Below, one piece after another: positions 1-9,642 of a stretch of DNA of 64,000 nucleotides (position 1 is its first letter; the number at the start of each line of letters is the position of its first letter). The DNA comes from Trichococcus shcherbakoviae (GTDB lineage: Bacteria; Bacillota; Bacilli; Lactobacillales; Aerococcaceae): positions 1-64,000 of the forward strand of contig NZ_OY762653.1 of NCBI RefSeq assembly GCF_963666195.1, read 5' to 3'. A program made the translations under genes and the position numbers. A model generated the notes under the pieces. That model was not told the origin of the DNA. It did no database searches and worked only from the letters and a program-made list of their open reading frames with translations.

Positions 1-1023
1 ATCGAAGTGTTGGGTGAAAGCCAAGATTATCCGATTACACCTAAAGAACACGGAACGGATTTCCTGATGGATCATCGTCATCTCTGGCTGCGTTCATCCA
101 GACAGCACGCCATCATGAAAATCCGGAACGAAATCATCCGCGCTACTTATGAATTCTTCAATCAAGAAGGCTTCATCAAGGTCGATCCGCCGATCCTGAC
201 CGGCAGCGCACCGGAAGGGACGACAGAGCTGTTCCACACCAAGTATTTCGATGAGGAAGCCTACTTGTCCCAGAGTGGACAGTTGTACATGGAAGCGGCA
301 GCGATGGCTTTCGGAAAAGTATTCTCATTCGGGCCGACTTTCCGTGCCGAAAAATCGAAGACACGCCGACATCTGATCGAATTTTGGATGATGGAGCCGG
401 AAATGGCCTTCATGCATCAGTACCAAAGTCTGGAAGTCCAAGAAAAATATGTCGCTTATCTGGTCCAATCGGTGCTGGACAACTGTGATATCTACTTGGA
501 TACGCTGGAGCGCGACAAAGAATTGCTGAAAAAATACACGCAATTGCCGTATGATCGCATCAGCTACGATGATGCCGTGGCCTTATTGAACGCAAACGGA
601 TTCGACGATATCGTCTGGGGCGATGATTTCGGTTCACCGCATGAAACCTTTATCGCAAACCAATCGGAAAGACCGGTATTCATCCTTAATTACCCGAAAG
701 CGATCAAGCCTTTCTACATGAAAGAGCATCCGGATCGTCCGGAAGTCGTTCTGTGCGCGGATATGATCGCTCCGGAAGGATATGGAGAAATAATCGGCGG
801 CAGCGAACGTGAAGTGGACTACCAACGCTTAAGCGAACAGATCGAGAAATTCGGGCTGAGCAAGGATGACTATGCATGGTATTTGGATCTGCGCAAATAT
901 GGTTCAGTGCCGCATTCCGGATTCGGATTGGGACTTGAAAGAATGGTGACATGGATCTCCGGAACCGAACATATCCGTGAGTCGATTCCGTTCCCTCGTC
1001 TACTGAACAGAATCTACCCTTAA
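1..1023 (+). CDS. asnS: Asparaginyl-tRNA synthetase, 3' part (5' end outside window)
   Basis: Charges tRNA-Asn with asparagine in the cytoplasm. The frame is open from the first base and has no start of its own, so the N-terminal OB-fold anticodon-binding domain (roughly 90 residues by comparison with the usual length near 430) lies upstream. What is visible is the class II catalytic core: motif 2 with FRAE near visible residue 112, and motif 3 GFGLGLER near residue 305, followed by the usual ending in PRLLNRIYP. The [12 protein letters not shown] and GQLYME stretches are typical of AsnRS rather than AspRS. dnaD and nth follow as in Bacillus. Identity is secure; only the start is missing. Confidence 0.96.
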   Translation: MEVLGESQDYPITPKEHGTDFLMDHRHLWLRSSRQHAIMKIRNEIIRATYEFFNQEGFIKVDPPILTGSAPEGTTELFHTKYFDEEAYLSQSGQLYMEAAAMAFGKVFSFGPTFRAEKSKTRRHLIEFWMMEPEMAFMHQYQSLEVQEKYVAYLVQSVLDNCDIYLDTLERDKELLKKYTQLPYDRISYDDAVALLNANGFDDIVWGDDFGSPHETFIANQSERPVFILNYPKAIKPFYMKEHPDRPEVVLCADMIAPEGYGEIIGGSEREVDYQRLSEQIEKFGLSKDDYAWYLDLRKYGSVPHSGFGLGLERMVTWISGTEHIRESIPFPRLLNRIYP

Positions 1024-1063
1024 TCAGGGCGTTTCGCGAATCTGAATTTAATCACAACAGAAT

Positions 1064-1105
1064 GGGAGTGGGGCAAATAGCAGCTATTTGTTCCACTTCC
1101 TTTTA
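1064..1105 (+). terminator. Hairpin between asnS and dnaD, probable weak terminator
   Basis: Arms GGAGTGGGGCAAATAG and CTATTTGTTCCACTTCC pair almost completely (with G-U pairs) around a 3-base loop, followed by TTTTACTCT. GGGAGTGGGRCAAA-type hairpins are a common intergenic motif in Lactobacillales. It lies just upstream of the dnaD Shine-Dalgarno, so it may attenuate rather than fully separate asnS and dnaD. Confidence 0.55.
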
Positions 1106-1128
1106 CTCTAAAGGAGTTTATCAATATA

Positions 1129-1836
1129 ATGTCATACAACGAATTAACCAAATGGATCGAATCAGGGCAGACGCTGATCCCTAATTTTTTGCTGCAGAAC
1201 TACAAAAGGATCGGGCTTGCGGATACGGAATTCATCTTCGTGCTGCAGCTGAAGGCTTACATCGATAAGAACATACCGTTTCCGAATCTGGCACTGATCG
1301 CCGAAAATATGGGCATTGCCGAAAAGGATGTCTTTTCCTTGCTGCATAATCTGATGCAGAAGCAAATGATCTTGATGGAGACGAAAAATGATCTCGCCGG
1401 CAAAGTGGAGGATTCCTATTCCTTGGATCCGATCTATCAACGGCTTTTCCAATTGATGGAACGTTCAGAGAAAAAACAGCCCATCCAGCAACAAGGTAAG
1501 AATATCATGACCATGTTCGAGCAGGAATTCGGGCGGAACTTGTCGCCCATCGAGATGCAGACCATTGCGAGCTGGATCGATATGGACCACTATCCGCTCG
1601 AATTGATCGAATCAGCCTTGAAAGAAGCGGTGTTGAATCGCGTCTACAGCCTTAAATACATCGACCGCATTCTGTTGGCCTGGGAGAAGAAAAACATCAA
1701 AAGCGTAAAAGATCTGATCCAGCAGCAATCGACGCGGCCCCAAAGCAATCAGGACAAGTTCGATGAAAAAGCAAGAACGGATGCGCCGATGGAAGTGCCG
1801 CTGTACAATTGGCTGGACACTGACGCGGACGCATAG
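1129..1836 (+). CDS. dnaD: DnaD replication initiation/restart protein
   Basis: Primosomal DNA-remodelling protein that acts with DnaA, DnaB and DnaI in loading the replicative helicase. 235 residues, as usual for the family. Residues 1-100 look like the winged-helix N-terminal domain. Residues about 125-200 form the DnaB_2/DnaD C-terminal domain, ending with the family signature YxxxILxxW (YIDRILLAW near 184). AAGGAG lies 12 bases before the ATG, a long but usable spacing. The asnS-dnaD-nth order is the Bacillus arrangement, and nth starts 12 bases after the stop, so the two are probably co-transcribed. Confidence 0.93.
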   Translation: MSYNELTKWIESGQTLIPNFLLQNYKRIGLADTEFIFVLQLKAYIDKNIPFPNLALIAENMGIAEKDVFSLLHNLMQKQMILMETKNDLAGKVEDSYSLDPIYQRLFQLMERSEKKQPIQQQGKNIMTMFEQEFGRNLSPIEMQTIASWIDMDHYPLELIESALKEAVLNRVYSLKYIDRILLAWEKKNIKSVKDLIQQQSTRPQSNQDKFDEKARTDAPMEVPLYNWLDTDADA

Positions 1837-1848
1837 GTGAGGTGACCT

Positions 1849-2496
1849 ATGTTATCGAAAAGAAAGACTGTAGAAGCTCTGAATGAGATGGCGGTGCTGT
1901 TCCCGAACGCGCAGTGCGAACTGTTGCATCAGAACGTGTTTCAGCTTTTGATTGCGACACTTCTCAGTGCCCAGGCAACGGATGTTTCCGTCAACAAAGT
2001 GACGCCTAGCCTGTTCGGCCGCTTCCCCACGCCCGAGGCTTTCGTTGCGGCCCCGCTCGAGTCGATCATGCAAGAAATCAGGACGATCGGCTTATACAGG
2101 AACAAAGCCGCCAATATCCAAAAATGCTGCAAAATGCTGCTGGAGGACTTCAGCGGCGAAGTGCCGCGCACTCTTGAGGAACTGACCAAGTTGCCCGGAG
2201 TGGGGCGCAAAACAGCAAATGTCGTCATGAGTGTCGGTTTCCATATCCCGGCAATCGCGGTGGATACCCATGTGGAACGGATATCCAAACGACTGCGGAT
2301 CGCTCCCCAGAAAGCATCGGTTCTGGAAGTGGAAGAGTTGCTGATGAAAAAAATTCCGAAGGAGCGATGGTCCGATGCGCATCACCAGATGATCTTCTTC
2401 GGCAGGTATCATTGCACAGCCAGAAACCCCAAGTGCGACGTTTGCCCGTTGCTTTCGATGTGCCAGGAAGGGCAGAAGCGTTTGGGTTTGAAATGA
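1849..2496 (+). CDS. nth: Endonuclease III, DNA glycosylase/AP lyase
   Basis: Base-excision repair enzyme that removes oxidised pyrimidines and nicks at the abasic site. 215 residues, full length. The helix-hairpin-helix LPGVGRKTANVV contains the catalytic Lys121, and VDTHV supplies Asp139. The C-terminal [4Fe-4S] cluster motif C-x6-C-x2-C-x5-C is complete (Cys189, 196, 199, 205). A GAGGTGA Shine-Dalgarno precedes the ATG. Bacillus has ypoC between nth and ponA; here nth instead meets pbp1A tail to tail across a shared terminator. Confidence 0.96.
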   Translation: MLSKRKTVEALNEMAVLFPNAQCELLHQNVFQLLIATLLSAQATDVSVNKVTPSLFGRFPTPEAFVAAPLESIMQEIRTIGLYRNKAANIQKCCKMLLEDFSGEVPRTLEELTKLPGVGRKTANVVMSVGFHIPAIAVDTHVERISKRLRIAPQKASVLEVEELLMKKIPKERWSDAHHQMIFFGRYHCTARNPKCDVCPLLSMCQEGQKRLGLK

Positions 2497-2528
2497 AGCG
2501 GAAAAGCGCAGTTTGCGGCATCCGGAAC

Positions 2529-2572
2529 AAAAAAACAGCCAGCTCCTTCAAATCGGGAGCTGGCTGTTTTTT
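2529..2572. terminator. Bidirectional terminator between nth and pbp1A
   Basis: Perfect stem AAAAAACAGCCAGCTCC / GGAGCTGGCTGTTTTTT with a 9-base loop. It has A-runs and T-runs on both sides, so it can end both the nth transcript (plus) and the recU-pbp1A transcript (minus). It touches the pbp1A stop codon. Confidence 0.9.
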
Positions 2573-5129
2573 ATGGATTCTGGTTTGTTTCATCGTCATC
2601 CTGTGCGGCGGAGGATGCTTGATCGCTTTCCGCTGAAGAGCTGGATGATGATGAAGAGTCGCTTGCTTCGTCGTCTTTGGAATCCTCTTCGGACGATTCT
2701 TGCGCCGGATCGGCGATGGTCAACTGGATGGTTGAAGCAGGTGATGTGCTTGAGCCGACTTTGACGAGCAACGAAATCGTGATTGTGCCTTTATCAGGAT
2801 TATCAATGACGACTTTGGTATCTGTTGTCGTTTCGGATGCGCCGCCTGCTGTCACCGTGTATTGCGCTTGTGCGTTGGAGTCGGTGCCGCTGGCTGAATA
2901 TTTATCCCATTCGACGGTCAATTCGTCCTTATCGGTATCGTAGCTGGCCTTCAAACCGGAAGGCGCCAACAGCGTCACACCGTATTTCTTGGAAGTGGAA
3001 GTAGGTTCCGTTCCTTTGACGAAAAGTTCTGTGGCGATCAGGCTGCTAGGCGTATTTGGGCCGGGCTTCATGATCGGATCAGTGTACTTTTCGATTGAGA
3101 CCTGGCTGACCGATGAAGGCAGCGTCCAATCGGAATAATCGGTATCCTCGGAAACGTAGGACATCAACTCACGATAGATATCGCGCGTCAGACTTTGTGT
3201 CTGGTAATCCAAAAAGTTTCCGTATTCCTTGGAATTGTCATAACCGACCCATACCGAAATGGAATAGCTTGTCGAATATCCGGCAAACCAGGCATCAGGA
3301 GCGGCATAAGGTACGTTTGTCCCGCCGACTGCGGCCAATTCATCATCCGTGTAGTTGGTTGTACCGGTTTTGCCGGCCTGAGGCAAGCCGGATATCTGGG
3401 CGTTCGTAGCCGTTCCCTCAGTGATGACGTCCTTCAGCATATCGGTGATCATGTAGGCCGTGGATTCCTTCATCGCTTCGGTTCCGGTCGGTTCGAAGGT
3501 GAATTCTTCACCTTCAGCAGTCGTTACGGATTGGACTGTATAAGGCTCGTAGTAAGTGCCCCCGTTGGCGAAGGCGGCATAAGCTGCAGAAAGCTCGATC
3601 GGTGTCGCTTCGCCGCCGATGGCATTGGATTCAACCAAATATTCCTGGTCATCGTTTGTGATTGTGATGCCCAATTTTTGCAGGAACGAAAAGGCGTTAT
3701 CCGCGCCGACTTCCTGGAAAGTCTTCAATGCCGGAATGTTGCGCGAATCGACCAACGCTTCGCGGATGGTCTGGTCGCCTTTGTACTCGTTGTCGTAGTT
3801 GTTGATTTCGCTGCCGTCAGAGTAACTGTATTCCTCGTCGACGACCAATGTGCCTGTCGAGTAATCCAAGTATTCGATTGCCGGTCCGTAGACCGCCAAT
3901 GGTTTCATTGTCGAACCGATGCTGCGCTCAAGTGTGGAGGCGCGATTGAGCCCAAGCTGGACATTCTGGTTGCGCCCACCGATGACCGCTTGGATGGCGC
4001 CGGTGTTGACATCGACCATGGAAACGCCGGTCTGCAGCAGATCGTCAGGGAAATCGATATAGTCGTAGGTATTCACGATATCGTACAGATGTTGCTGCGC
4101 ATCCATATCGATGTTGGTCGTAATCGTCAGTCCGCCTTCGTAGACGTCCAAGCCGGTTTTCTCCGTGACTTCATCGATGACGAGTTGGATATAAGGGTCA
4201 ATCACCAGTGATGTGTTGACATCGCCGGTGTGATCGATGATGCTGCCTTCTATTTGGACCGTCTTAGCTTCAGCGCTTGCTTCGGCTGTGATTTTTTCGT
4301 TCTCGACCATCATATCCAGAACAAGGTCGCGTCTGGCTTGCGTGTCCGTTGGATTGTTGATCGGGTCATACAGGGAAGGGGCTTGCGGCATGCCCGCCAA
4401 AGTGGCTGCTTCGGCGAGCGTCACATCGGTGATGGATTTGCCGAAAAAGTATTCAGCGGCTGTACCCATGCCGTAGACGTTGTTGGACATGTAGACTTTG
4501 TTGATGTAGAATGCCAAAATCTCGTCTTTCGTATATTCGCGTTCCAGCTGCATGGACATCCAGGCTTCCTGCGCCTTACGTTCCAATGTCTGGTCTTCGG
4601 AACTGGTCGAAAAATAGGATAATTTTATCAATTGCTGGGTGATGGTGCTGCCGCCTTGCGAGATGCCGCCTTGCTGGAGGTTCGCGAACAGGGCGCCGAT
4701 GATCCGGATCGGATCGACGCCATTATGATCGTAGAAACGCTGATCCTCTATCGATACGATGGCGTCCTTCAAGACTTGCGGGATTTCTTCAGCGGTGATC
4801 AAAGTCCGGTTCTGATCGTTTCCGCCGATTTCCTTGATTTCGTTTCCGTCCGCGTCCAAAATGGTCGATGCCACCGTTCCGACCAACTTCTCTTCGGTCA
4901 GTTCGGGAGCGGAAGAAACATAGTAGAAGAAGAGACCTGCTCCGGAAGCGAGTCCGATAATCCCCAAGGCCAAAACACCGAAGAAAATTTTCTTCCAGAG
5001 CGGCATCCCGGTTTTCTTAGCCTTCGTTTTCTTTTTCGCTTTCACGGCCGTTTTGCGTGGGCCCTGCGTTGTTCCGTTCTTCTTCCTGTTGTTTGCGCGT
5101 GATCGTGTATTATTGCCTTCATTCGGCAT
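2571..5129 (-). CDS. pbp1A: Class A penicillin-binding protein 1A (bifunctional)
   Basis: Membrane-anchored peptidoglycan glycosyltransferase/transpeptidase. The order is: a basic cytoplasmic tail, one membrane segment near residues 48-70, the GT51 domain with catalytic Glu in EDQRFYDHNG (about 128) and QGGSTITQQL, then the transpeptidase domain with SxxK (S406-K409), SxN (462-464) and KTG (587-589). A fibronectin-III-like domain and an acidic Ser/Asp-rich tail end the 852-residue protein. The open frame extends to a GTG at 5138, but GAGGTG lies 6 bases before the ATG at 5129, so I use that. recU is directly upstream, 16 bases away, as in Bacillus recU-ponA. Confidence 0.95.
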   Translation of the reverse strand: MPNEGNNTRSRANNRKKNGTTQGPRKTAVKAKKKTKAKKTGMPLWKKIFFGVLALGIIGLASGAGLFFYYVSSAPELTEEKLVGTVASTILDADGNEIKEIGGNDQNRTLITAEEIPQVLKDAIVSIEDQRFYDHNGVDPIRIIGALFANLQQGGISQGGSTITQQLIKLSYFSTSSEDQTLERKAQEAWMSMQLEREYTKDEILAFYINKVYMSNNVYGMGTAAEYFFGKSITDVTLAEAATLAGMPQAPSLYDPINNPTDTQARRDLVLDMMVENEKITAEASAEAKTVQIEGSIIDHTGDVNTSLVIDPYIQLVIDEVTEKTGLDVYEGGLTITTNIDMDAQQHLYDIVNTYDYIDFPDDLLQTGVSMVDVNTGAIQAVIGGRNQNVQLGLNRASTLERSIGSTMKPLAVYGPAIEYLDYSTGTLVVDEEYSYSDGSEINNYDNEYKGDQTIREALVDSRNIPALKTFQEVGADNAFSFLQKLGITITNDDQEYLVESNAIGGEATPIELSAAYAAFANGGTYYEPYTVQSVTTAEGEEFTFEPTGTEAMKESTAYMITDMLKDVITEGTATNAQISGLPQAGKTGTTNYTDDELAAVGGTNVPYAAPDAWFAGYSTSYSISVWVGYDNSKEYGNFLDYQTQSLTRDIYRELMSYVSEDTDYSDWTLPSSVSQVSIEKYTDPIMKPGPNTPSSLIATELFVKGTEPTSTSKKYGVTLLAPSGLKASYDTDKDELTVEWDKYSASGTDSNAQAQYTVTAGGASETTTDTKVVIDNPDKGTITISLLVKVGSSTSPASTIQLTIADPAQESSEEDSKDDEASDSSSSSSSSAESDQASSAAQDDDETNQNP

Positions 5130-5145
5130 GTGGTTCACCTCTTAA

Positions 5146-5760
5146 TTATTTGATTGTGCGTTCAAGCATTTTATCCACTGCATCCAGATAATCCAGTCGA
5201 GGATTGAATCCGTATGCTACTTCAATCCCGTTGTCTTCAATAAAAGCCAATGGAATCGATTTACGGCCATTATTCAATGTATTCTCCCAAAAGTCAATCA
5301 GATAGGAACTGTCCAGTAAAAAAACGCGGTTAAAGCAGGAAAACCGAATCAGTACGAACGTGACCCCCTGCTGTTGGATGCACCTTTTCATGTGGACGAT
5401 CTGGTGCTCGTGGAAGTTGCTCAAAGGTATGGCTGTCTTATTTTTTGTTTCTTTGGCCTCAAAGTCCAGGTATAGCCCTTTATAGACGCCATTGTAGTCG
5501 GTAGTGGAGGATTGCCGATAATAGGCTTCTTTTATGACGGCTGCGCTTCTTTTGGGGTAATCCACTTTGACGACTTGGATAGGCGTCGGTTTTTTGTGGA
5601 TGACGGCTTTCCCTGATGAAAGGTAATGCTCATTGCTGCTGTTGATTTCTTCTTCAAGCGTCATTCCCCGGTTGCTGTATACGAAGTCTTTCCTCTTTGC
5701 AGTTTTCGGTATATGCGACTCGGCATGGAACTTTTTGCCGTTCGGATAATTTACGGCCAC
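5146..5760 (-). CDS. recU: Holliday junction resolvase RecU
   Basis: Endonuclease that cleaves Holliday junctions during recombination and chromosome segregation. 204 residues. The RecU signatures YSNRGMTLEEEIN, AVIHKKPTPIQVVKVDYPKR, SSTTDYNGVYKG and DFEAKET (active-site Asp/Glu/Lys) are all present. GTG is the likely start, with GGGGGTGATC just upstream; no ATG fits the conserved N-terminus. It is the first gene of the recU-pbp1A unit. A TATAAT -10 box on the minus strand lies at 5783-5788. Confidence 0.94.
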   Translation of the reverse strand: MAVNYPNGKKFHAESHIPKTAKRKDFVYSNRGMTLEEEINSSNEHYLSSGKAVIHKKPTPIQVVKVDYPKRSAAVIKEAYYRQSSTTDYNGVYKGLYLDFEAKETKNKTAIPLSNFHEHQIVHMKRCIQQQGVTFVLIRFSCFNRVFLLDSSYLIDFWENTLNNGRKSIPLAFIEDNGIEVAYGFNPRLDYLDAVDKMLERTIK

Positions 5761-5782
5761 TGACGATCACCCCCATTGAATG

Positions 5783-5788
5783 ATTATA
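5783..5788 (-). promoter_or_regulatory. -10 box of recU-pbp1A promoter
   Basis: On the minus strand a perfect TATAAT lies 23 bases before the recU GTG. The hexamer 17 bases further upstream (TTTCTT) is a weak -35. Confidence 0.5.
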
Positions 5789-5896
5789 CCAAAAACACAT
5801 GGTGAAAGAAATCTAAGAAAGCATTAAAATCGAGGGCCAAAGCTTTGATAGCGGGCACATTTTTTGCACGAATACGGAATAATTAAGCACTTTTTG

Positions 5897-5925
5897 TTTA
5901 CAACGCCGATTTTCTAGTGTAGTAT
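5897..5925 (+). promoter_or_regulatory. tig promoter (TTTACA-17-TAGTAT)
   Basis: The -35 TTTACA (5897-5902) and -10 TAGTAT (5920-5925) are separated by 17 bases and lie about 60 bases before the trigger factor ATG. This is a good SigA-type match in the only intergenic space available. Confidence 0.7.
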
Positions 5926-5984
5926 TGGAGAGTGTGCAATATCAAATTAATTGCAATAAAATCAAGATTTTTGGAGGAAAGTAA

Positions 5985-7265
5985 ATGACTGCAAACTGGG
6001 AAAAAACAGGCACTAACGATGGTGTCTTAACATTTGAAATTTCAGAAGAAATCATCAAACAAGAAATGGATAAGGTCTTCAACAAAGTGAAAAAGAACGT
6101 TTCCGTTCCTGGATTCCGTAAGGGTAAAGTTCCTCGTCACGTCTTCAACAATATCTATGGTGAAGAGTCTTTATTCGAAGATGCATTGAATGGCGCTTTG
6201 CCTGATGCTTATTCACAAGCAATCGAAGAAGCTGGATTGGATCCTGTTTCTCAACCAAAAATTGACATCAAGAGCATGGAAAAAGGCCAACCTTGGGTAA
6301 TCGCTGCTGAAGTTACAGTGAAACCTGAAGTGAAGCTTGGAGAATACAAAAATCTTACAGTTGAAAAACAAGACCGCATCGTTACAGATGAGGATGTAGA
6401 AAACAACTTGAAGGAAAAACAAGAGCGTCAAGCTGAATTGGTCCTTAAAGAAGAAGGCGCAGAACTTGGCGACACAGCTGTAATCGACTACGAAGGATTC
6501 GTTGACGGTGTGGCTTTTGAAGGCGGCAAAGATCAAAACCATTCTTTAGAATTGGGATCTAATCAATTCATCCCAGGTTTCGAAGAACAATTGGTCGGCG
6601 TTAAAGCTGGAGAAGAAAAAGACGTTGTCGTGACTTTCCCTGAAGATTATCAAGCTGAAGATCTTAAAGGTAAAGAAGCTACGTTTAAAGTGATTGTACA
6701 CGAAATCAAAACAAAACAATTACCTGCTTTGGATGACGAATTCGCAAAAGACGTCGACGAAGAAGTAGCGTCATTGGACGAATTGAAAGCTAAAATCCGC
6801 AAGGAATTGGAAGAAAGCAAAACGGCTGCAGCTGACGAAGCTGTTCAGGACCTAGCTTTGAGACAAGCAGTTGCCAATGCTGAAATCGTTGAATTGCCGC
6901 ACGTAATGGTTCACGATGAAGTGCACCGTCAAATGGATCTTTTCCTGAATGATATGCAACGTCAAGGAATCTCTCCTGAATTGTACTACCAAATCACAGG
7001 TACTACAGAAAAAGACTTGCACGTCCAAATGGAAGCTGATGCTGATGAACGCACGAAAACATCACTAGTATTGGAACAAATCATCAAAGATGAAAACATC
7101 GTCGTTTCTGAAGAAGAAATTGCTGCAGAAATCGAAGAACTAGCAAAACAATACAACATGGATGCGGACCGTGTCCGTGGATTGGTCAGCCCTGATATGT
7201 TGACCAACGATATCCAAATGAAAAAAGCGATGAGCATCATCACTGATTCAGCAATCGAAGCATAA
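5985..7265 (+). CDS. tig: Trigger factor, ribosome-associated chaperone and prolyl isomerase
   Basis: Binds at the ribosomal exit tunnel and assists folding of nascent chains. 426 residues, typical length. The N-terminal ribosome-binding loop reads VPGFRKGKVP (41-50). The FKBP-type PPIase domain covers roughly 160-245 (GDTAVIDYEGFVDGVAFEGG, FPEDY), followed by the helical C-terminal chaperone arms. The Shine-Dalgarno GGAGGAAAG is strong. Codons are plainly more biased than in neighbouring genes, as expected for a highly expressed protein. clpX follows after a hairpin, as in Bacillus. Confidence 0.97.
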   Translation: MTANWEKTGTNDGVLTFEISEEIIKQEMDKVFNKVKKNVSVPGFRKGKVPRHVFNNIYGEESLFEDALNGALPDAYSQAIEEAGLDPVSQPKIDIKSMEKGQPWVIAAEVTVKPEVKLGEYKNLTVEKQDRIVTDEDVENNLKEKQERQAELVLKEEGAELGDTAVIDYEGFVDGVAFEGGKDQNHSLELGSNQFIPGFEEQLVGVKAGEEKDVVVTFPEDYQAEDLKGKEATFKVIVHEIKTKQLPALDDEFAKDVDEEVASLDELKAKIRKELEESKTAAADEAVQDLALRQAVANAEIVELPHVMVHDEVHRQMDLFLNDMQRQGISPELYYQITGTTEKDLHVQMEADADERTKTSLVLEQIIKDENIVVSEEEIAAEIEELAKQYNMDADRVRGLVSPDMLTNDIQMKKAMSIITDSAIEA

Positions 7266-7283
7266 GAAAACTTGAAACAGAAT

Positions 7284-7330
7284 ACAGAGATAGGGACATT
7301 GTCTTCCATAGTCAGTGTCCCATCTGTTTA
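7284..7330 (+). terminator. Terminator-like hairpin after tig
   Basis: ACAGAGATAGGGACA pairs with TGTCCCATCTGT (one bulge). The T-tract is short (TTTAT), so termination may be partial. Confidence 0.6.
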
Positions 7331-7383
7331 TACTCAGGGATATATTCGGACTGTAACCCCACTAGTTAAACGGATCATATTCT

Positions 7384-7412
7384 TTTTCAATTTTTCCTTT
7401 CTGTGTTAAGAT
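7384..7412 (+). promoter_or_regulatory. clpX promoter with extended -10
   Basis: TTTTCA, a 17-base spacer, then TAAGAT preceded by TGT (extended -10 element). It predicts a start near 7419 and a leader of about 95 bases containing small GC-rich hairpins before clpX. Confidence 0.55.
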
Positions 7413-7515
7413 GTAAACCGTTCGTAAGCGGTCAGGGGCACCGCGACAAAGCAGTCGACGGATCCCGGCAAGTGCTGCTGGATCGGAAAGTAAGTATATA
7501 GGGAGGAGAATGATT

Positions 7516-8763
7516 GTGTTCCATGATGAAAGTATCGGGACAATACATTGTTCATTCTGCGGAAAATCTCAGGACCAAGTGAAAAAGATCATTGCGGGGC
7601 CGGATGTATATATTTGTAATGAGTGTGTAGATTTATGCAAAGAGATAATCGAAGAAGAAATCTATGCACCAAGCGAAGCGGTATTCACCGAGGTACCAAA
7701 ACCGCAGGAAATCCAAAAGATTTTGAGCGAGTATGTGATTGGTCAAGAAAAAGCCAAACGGACGCTGTCTGTAGCGGTCTATAATCACTACAAGCGTATC
7801 GGCCAAATGAGCATGATGTCAGAAGACGATAATGTAGAGTTACAAAAAAGTAATATTTGTTTGATAGGCCCGACTGGTTCGGGTAAAACCTTCCTTGGCC
7901 AAACATTGGCGCGTATCCTGGATGTCCCATTTGCCATTGCAGATGCGACAAGTTTGACGGAGGCCGGCTATGTTGGTGAAGACGTTGAAAATATCCTCTT
8001 GAAGTTGCTTCAGGCTGCCGAGTTCGATGTCGAGCGGGCTGAACGGGGAATCATCTACATCGACGAGATCGACAAGATCGCCCGCAAAGGTGAAAATGTA
8101 TCGATTACGAGAGACGTGAGTGGTGAAGGGGTTCAACAGGCGCTTCTTAAAATTTTGGAAGGCACTGTTGCGAACGTTCCACCGCAAGGCGGCAGAAAAC
8201 ACCCGCAGCAAGAGTTCATCCAAATCGACACGACGAACATTTTGTTCATCGTTGGCGGTGCCTTTGACGGCATCGAAACGATCGTTAAAGAGCGTCTTGG
8301 CGAAAAAGTCATCGGCTTCGGCTCTCCGCAAGCCAAACATTTGGAAGACAAGAGCATCATGCAGCAGATCATACCGGAAGATTTGTTGAAATTCGGGTTG
8401 ATCCCGGAATTCATCGGTCGTTTGCCGATAATGGCTGCGTTGGAAAAGCTGACAGAAGACGATTTGGTTCATATTCTGACACAACCAAAAAATGCCTTGG
8501 TAAAACAATACAAAAAATTACTTGAGTTGGATGGCGTCGAATTGGTATTCGAAGATGACGCATTGCGTTCCATCGCCAAAAAGGCACTGGAAAGAAACAC
8601 AGGTGCCCGTGGATTGCGCTCCATCATCGAAAACATCATGCTGGACATCATGTTTGATATCCCAAGCAGAGATGAAATCGTGAAGTGCGTCATTACGGAC
8701 AATACAGTCAATGGCATCGGTTCGCCGTTGCTGTTCGATGAAGACGACAAACAGATCAACTAA
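7516..8763 (+). CDS. clpX: ATP-dependent Clp protease ATP-binding subunit ClpX
   Basis: AAA+ unfoldase that feeds tagged proteins to ClpP. The N-terminal C4 zinc finger has Cys12, 15, 34 and 37, Walker A GPTGSGKT lies near 118-125, and Walker B IIYIDEID near 180. The C-terminal small domain contains [10 protein letters not shown]. An ATG at 7510 is in frame but sits directly on the GGGAGGAGA sequence. The GTG at 7516 has proper spacing and gives MFHDES..., matching the family N-terminus length, so I prefer it. Bacillus has lonB and lonA between clpX and engB; here engB follows directly. Confidence 0.95.
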   Translation: MFHDESIGTIHCSFCGKSQDQVKKIIAGPDVYICNECVDLCKEIIEEEIYAPSEAVFTEVPKPQEIQKILSEYVIGQEKAKRTLSVAVYNHYKRIGQMSMMSEDDNVELQKSNICLIGPTGSGKTFLGQTLARILDVPFAIADATSLTEAGYVGEDVENILLKLLQAAEFDVERAERGIIYIDEIDKIARKGENVSITRDVSGEGVQQALLKILEGTVANVPPQGGRKHPQQEFIQIDTTNILFIVGGAFDGIETIVKERLGEKVIGFGSPQAKHLEDKSIMQQIIPEDLLKFGLIPEFIGRLPIMAALEKLTEDDLVHILTQPKNALVKQYKKLLELDGVELVFEDDALRSIAKKALERNTGARGLRSIIENIMLDIMFDIPSRDEIVKCVITDNTVNGIGSPLLFDEDDKQIN

Positions 8764-8783
8764 ACATGAGCTTGCGTTTGAAG

Positions 8784-8826
8784 TCCGGCGAATCAGACAA
8801 TTTCCAATCTGATTTCCGGATTTTTT
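8784..8826 (+). terminator. clpX terminator
   Basis: TCCGG and AATCAGA pair with TCTGATT and CCGGA around a 10-base loop, with a 2-base bulge, followed by TTTTTTCG. Confidence 0.8.
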
Positions 8827-8908
8827 CGCATAATCATGGCAGATGGTTGCAGAAATAGTTTTAACGGTCGTTTCAATTACGGACGGCTTTGAAAAGGAGT
8901 GGAAATAA

Positions 8909-9517
8909 ATGCACGTAAAAGATGCGGAAATCGTAATGAGCGCGGTCGATCCCAAACAATATCCAACCACCGGCTTTGCTGAAATCGCCTTGGCGGGACG
9001 GTCCAATGTGGGCAAGTCATCGTTCATCAATAAACTGATCAATCGCAAAGCGTTGGCACGGACATCAAGCAAACCGGGGAAGACCCAGACTTTGAACTTC
9101 TACTTGATCAATAATTCATTTTATTTTGTGGATGTTCCGGGTTACGGCTATGCGAAAGTTTCGAAAACGGAACGGGCGAAATGGGGCCAAATGTTGGAGA
9201 CGTACTTTACACAAAGGGATACGTTGCGACATGTCTTTTTGATTGTCGATTTTCGTCACGAGCCTACCGAAGACGATATTCAAATGAAGGATTTCATTGA
9301 ATATTACAATCTTCCTTATTCGGTCATCGCGACCAAATGCGATAAAATACCGCGGGGGAAATGGAATCAACATTTCTACCGCATCAAGAAAGCTTTGAAT
9401 CTTCCAAGTGATGAGTCCTTGATCATGTTCTCAAAGGAGACCGGTGAGGGATTTGAAAAAGCCTGGACCTTTATTGAGGGAATATTGGCTGAGTATGATG
9501 AAGCGGCACAGGAATAG
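8909..9517 (+). CDS. engB: Ribosome biogenesis GTP-binding protein EngB/YsxC
   Basis: Essential GTPase for late 50S subunit assembly. 202 residues. G1 is GRSNVGKSS (30-38), G3 is [12 protein letters not shown] and G4 is TKCDK; the TRB-family feature [13 protein letters not shown] follows G1. AAAGGAG lies 9 bases before the ATG. The gene has its own short upstream space and a terminator on each side, so it is probably monocistronic. Confidence 0.95.
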   Translation: MHVKDAEIVMSAVDPKQYPTTGFAEIALAGRSNVGKSSFINKLINRKALARTSSKPGKTQTLNFYLINNSFYFVDVPGYGYAKVSKTERAKWGQMLETYFTQRDTLRHVFLIVDFRHEPTEDDIQMKDFIEYYNLPYSVIATKCDKIPRGKWNQHFYRIKKALNLPSDESLIMFSKETGEGFEKAWTFIEGILAEYDEAAQE

Positions 9518-9536
9518 AGATAAACAAGAGAAAAAC

Positions 9537-9578
9537 AATGGGCAATATCCTACTATTGGATGTTGCCCATTCTTTGTT
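9537..9578 (+). terminator. engB terminator
   Basis: AATGGGCAATATCC / GGATGTTGCCCATT with a 7-base loop and one G-U pair, followed by TCTTTGTTC. The T-tract is interrupted. Confidence 0.7.
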
Positions 9579-9642
9579 CATTCGTTATGATGGGTTAGAC
9601 AAGGTGCTTGTCGTCAAACAGAATAGGACAGGGGAGGGTAAT

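Noticed and set aside
3195-4211. 338-codon open frame on the plus strand opposite pbp1A
   Set aside because: It has no Shine-Dalgarno and an odd composition rich in Cys/Arg/Phe, and it mirrors the third-codon-position bias of pbp1A. It is an antisense shadow.
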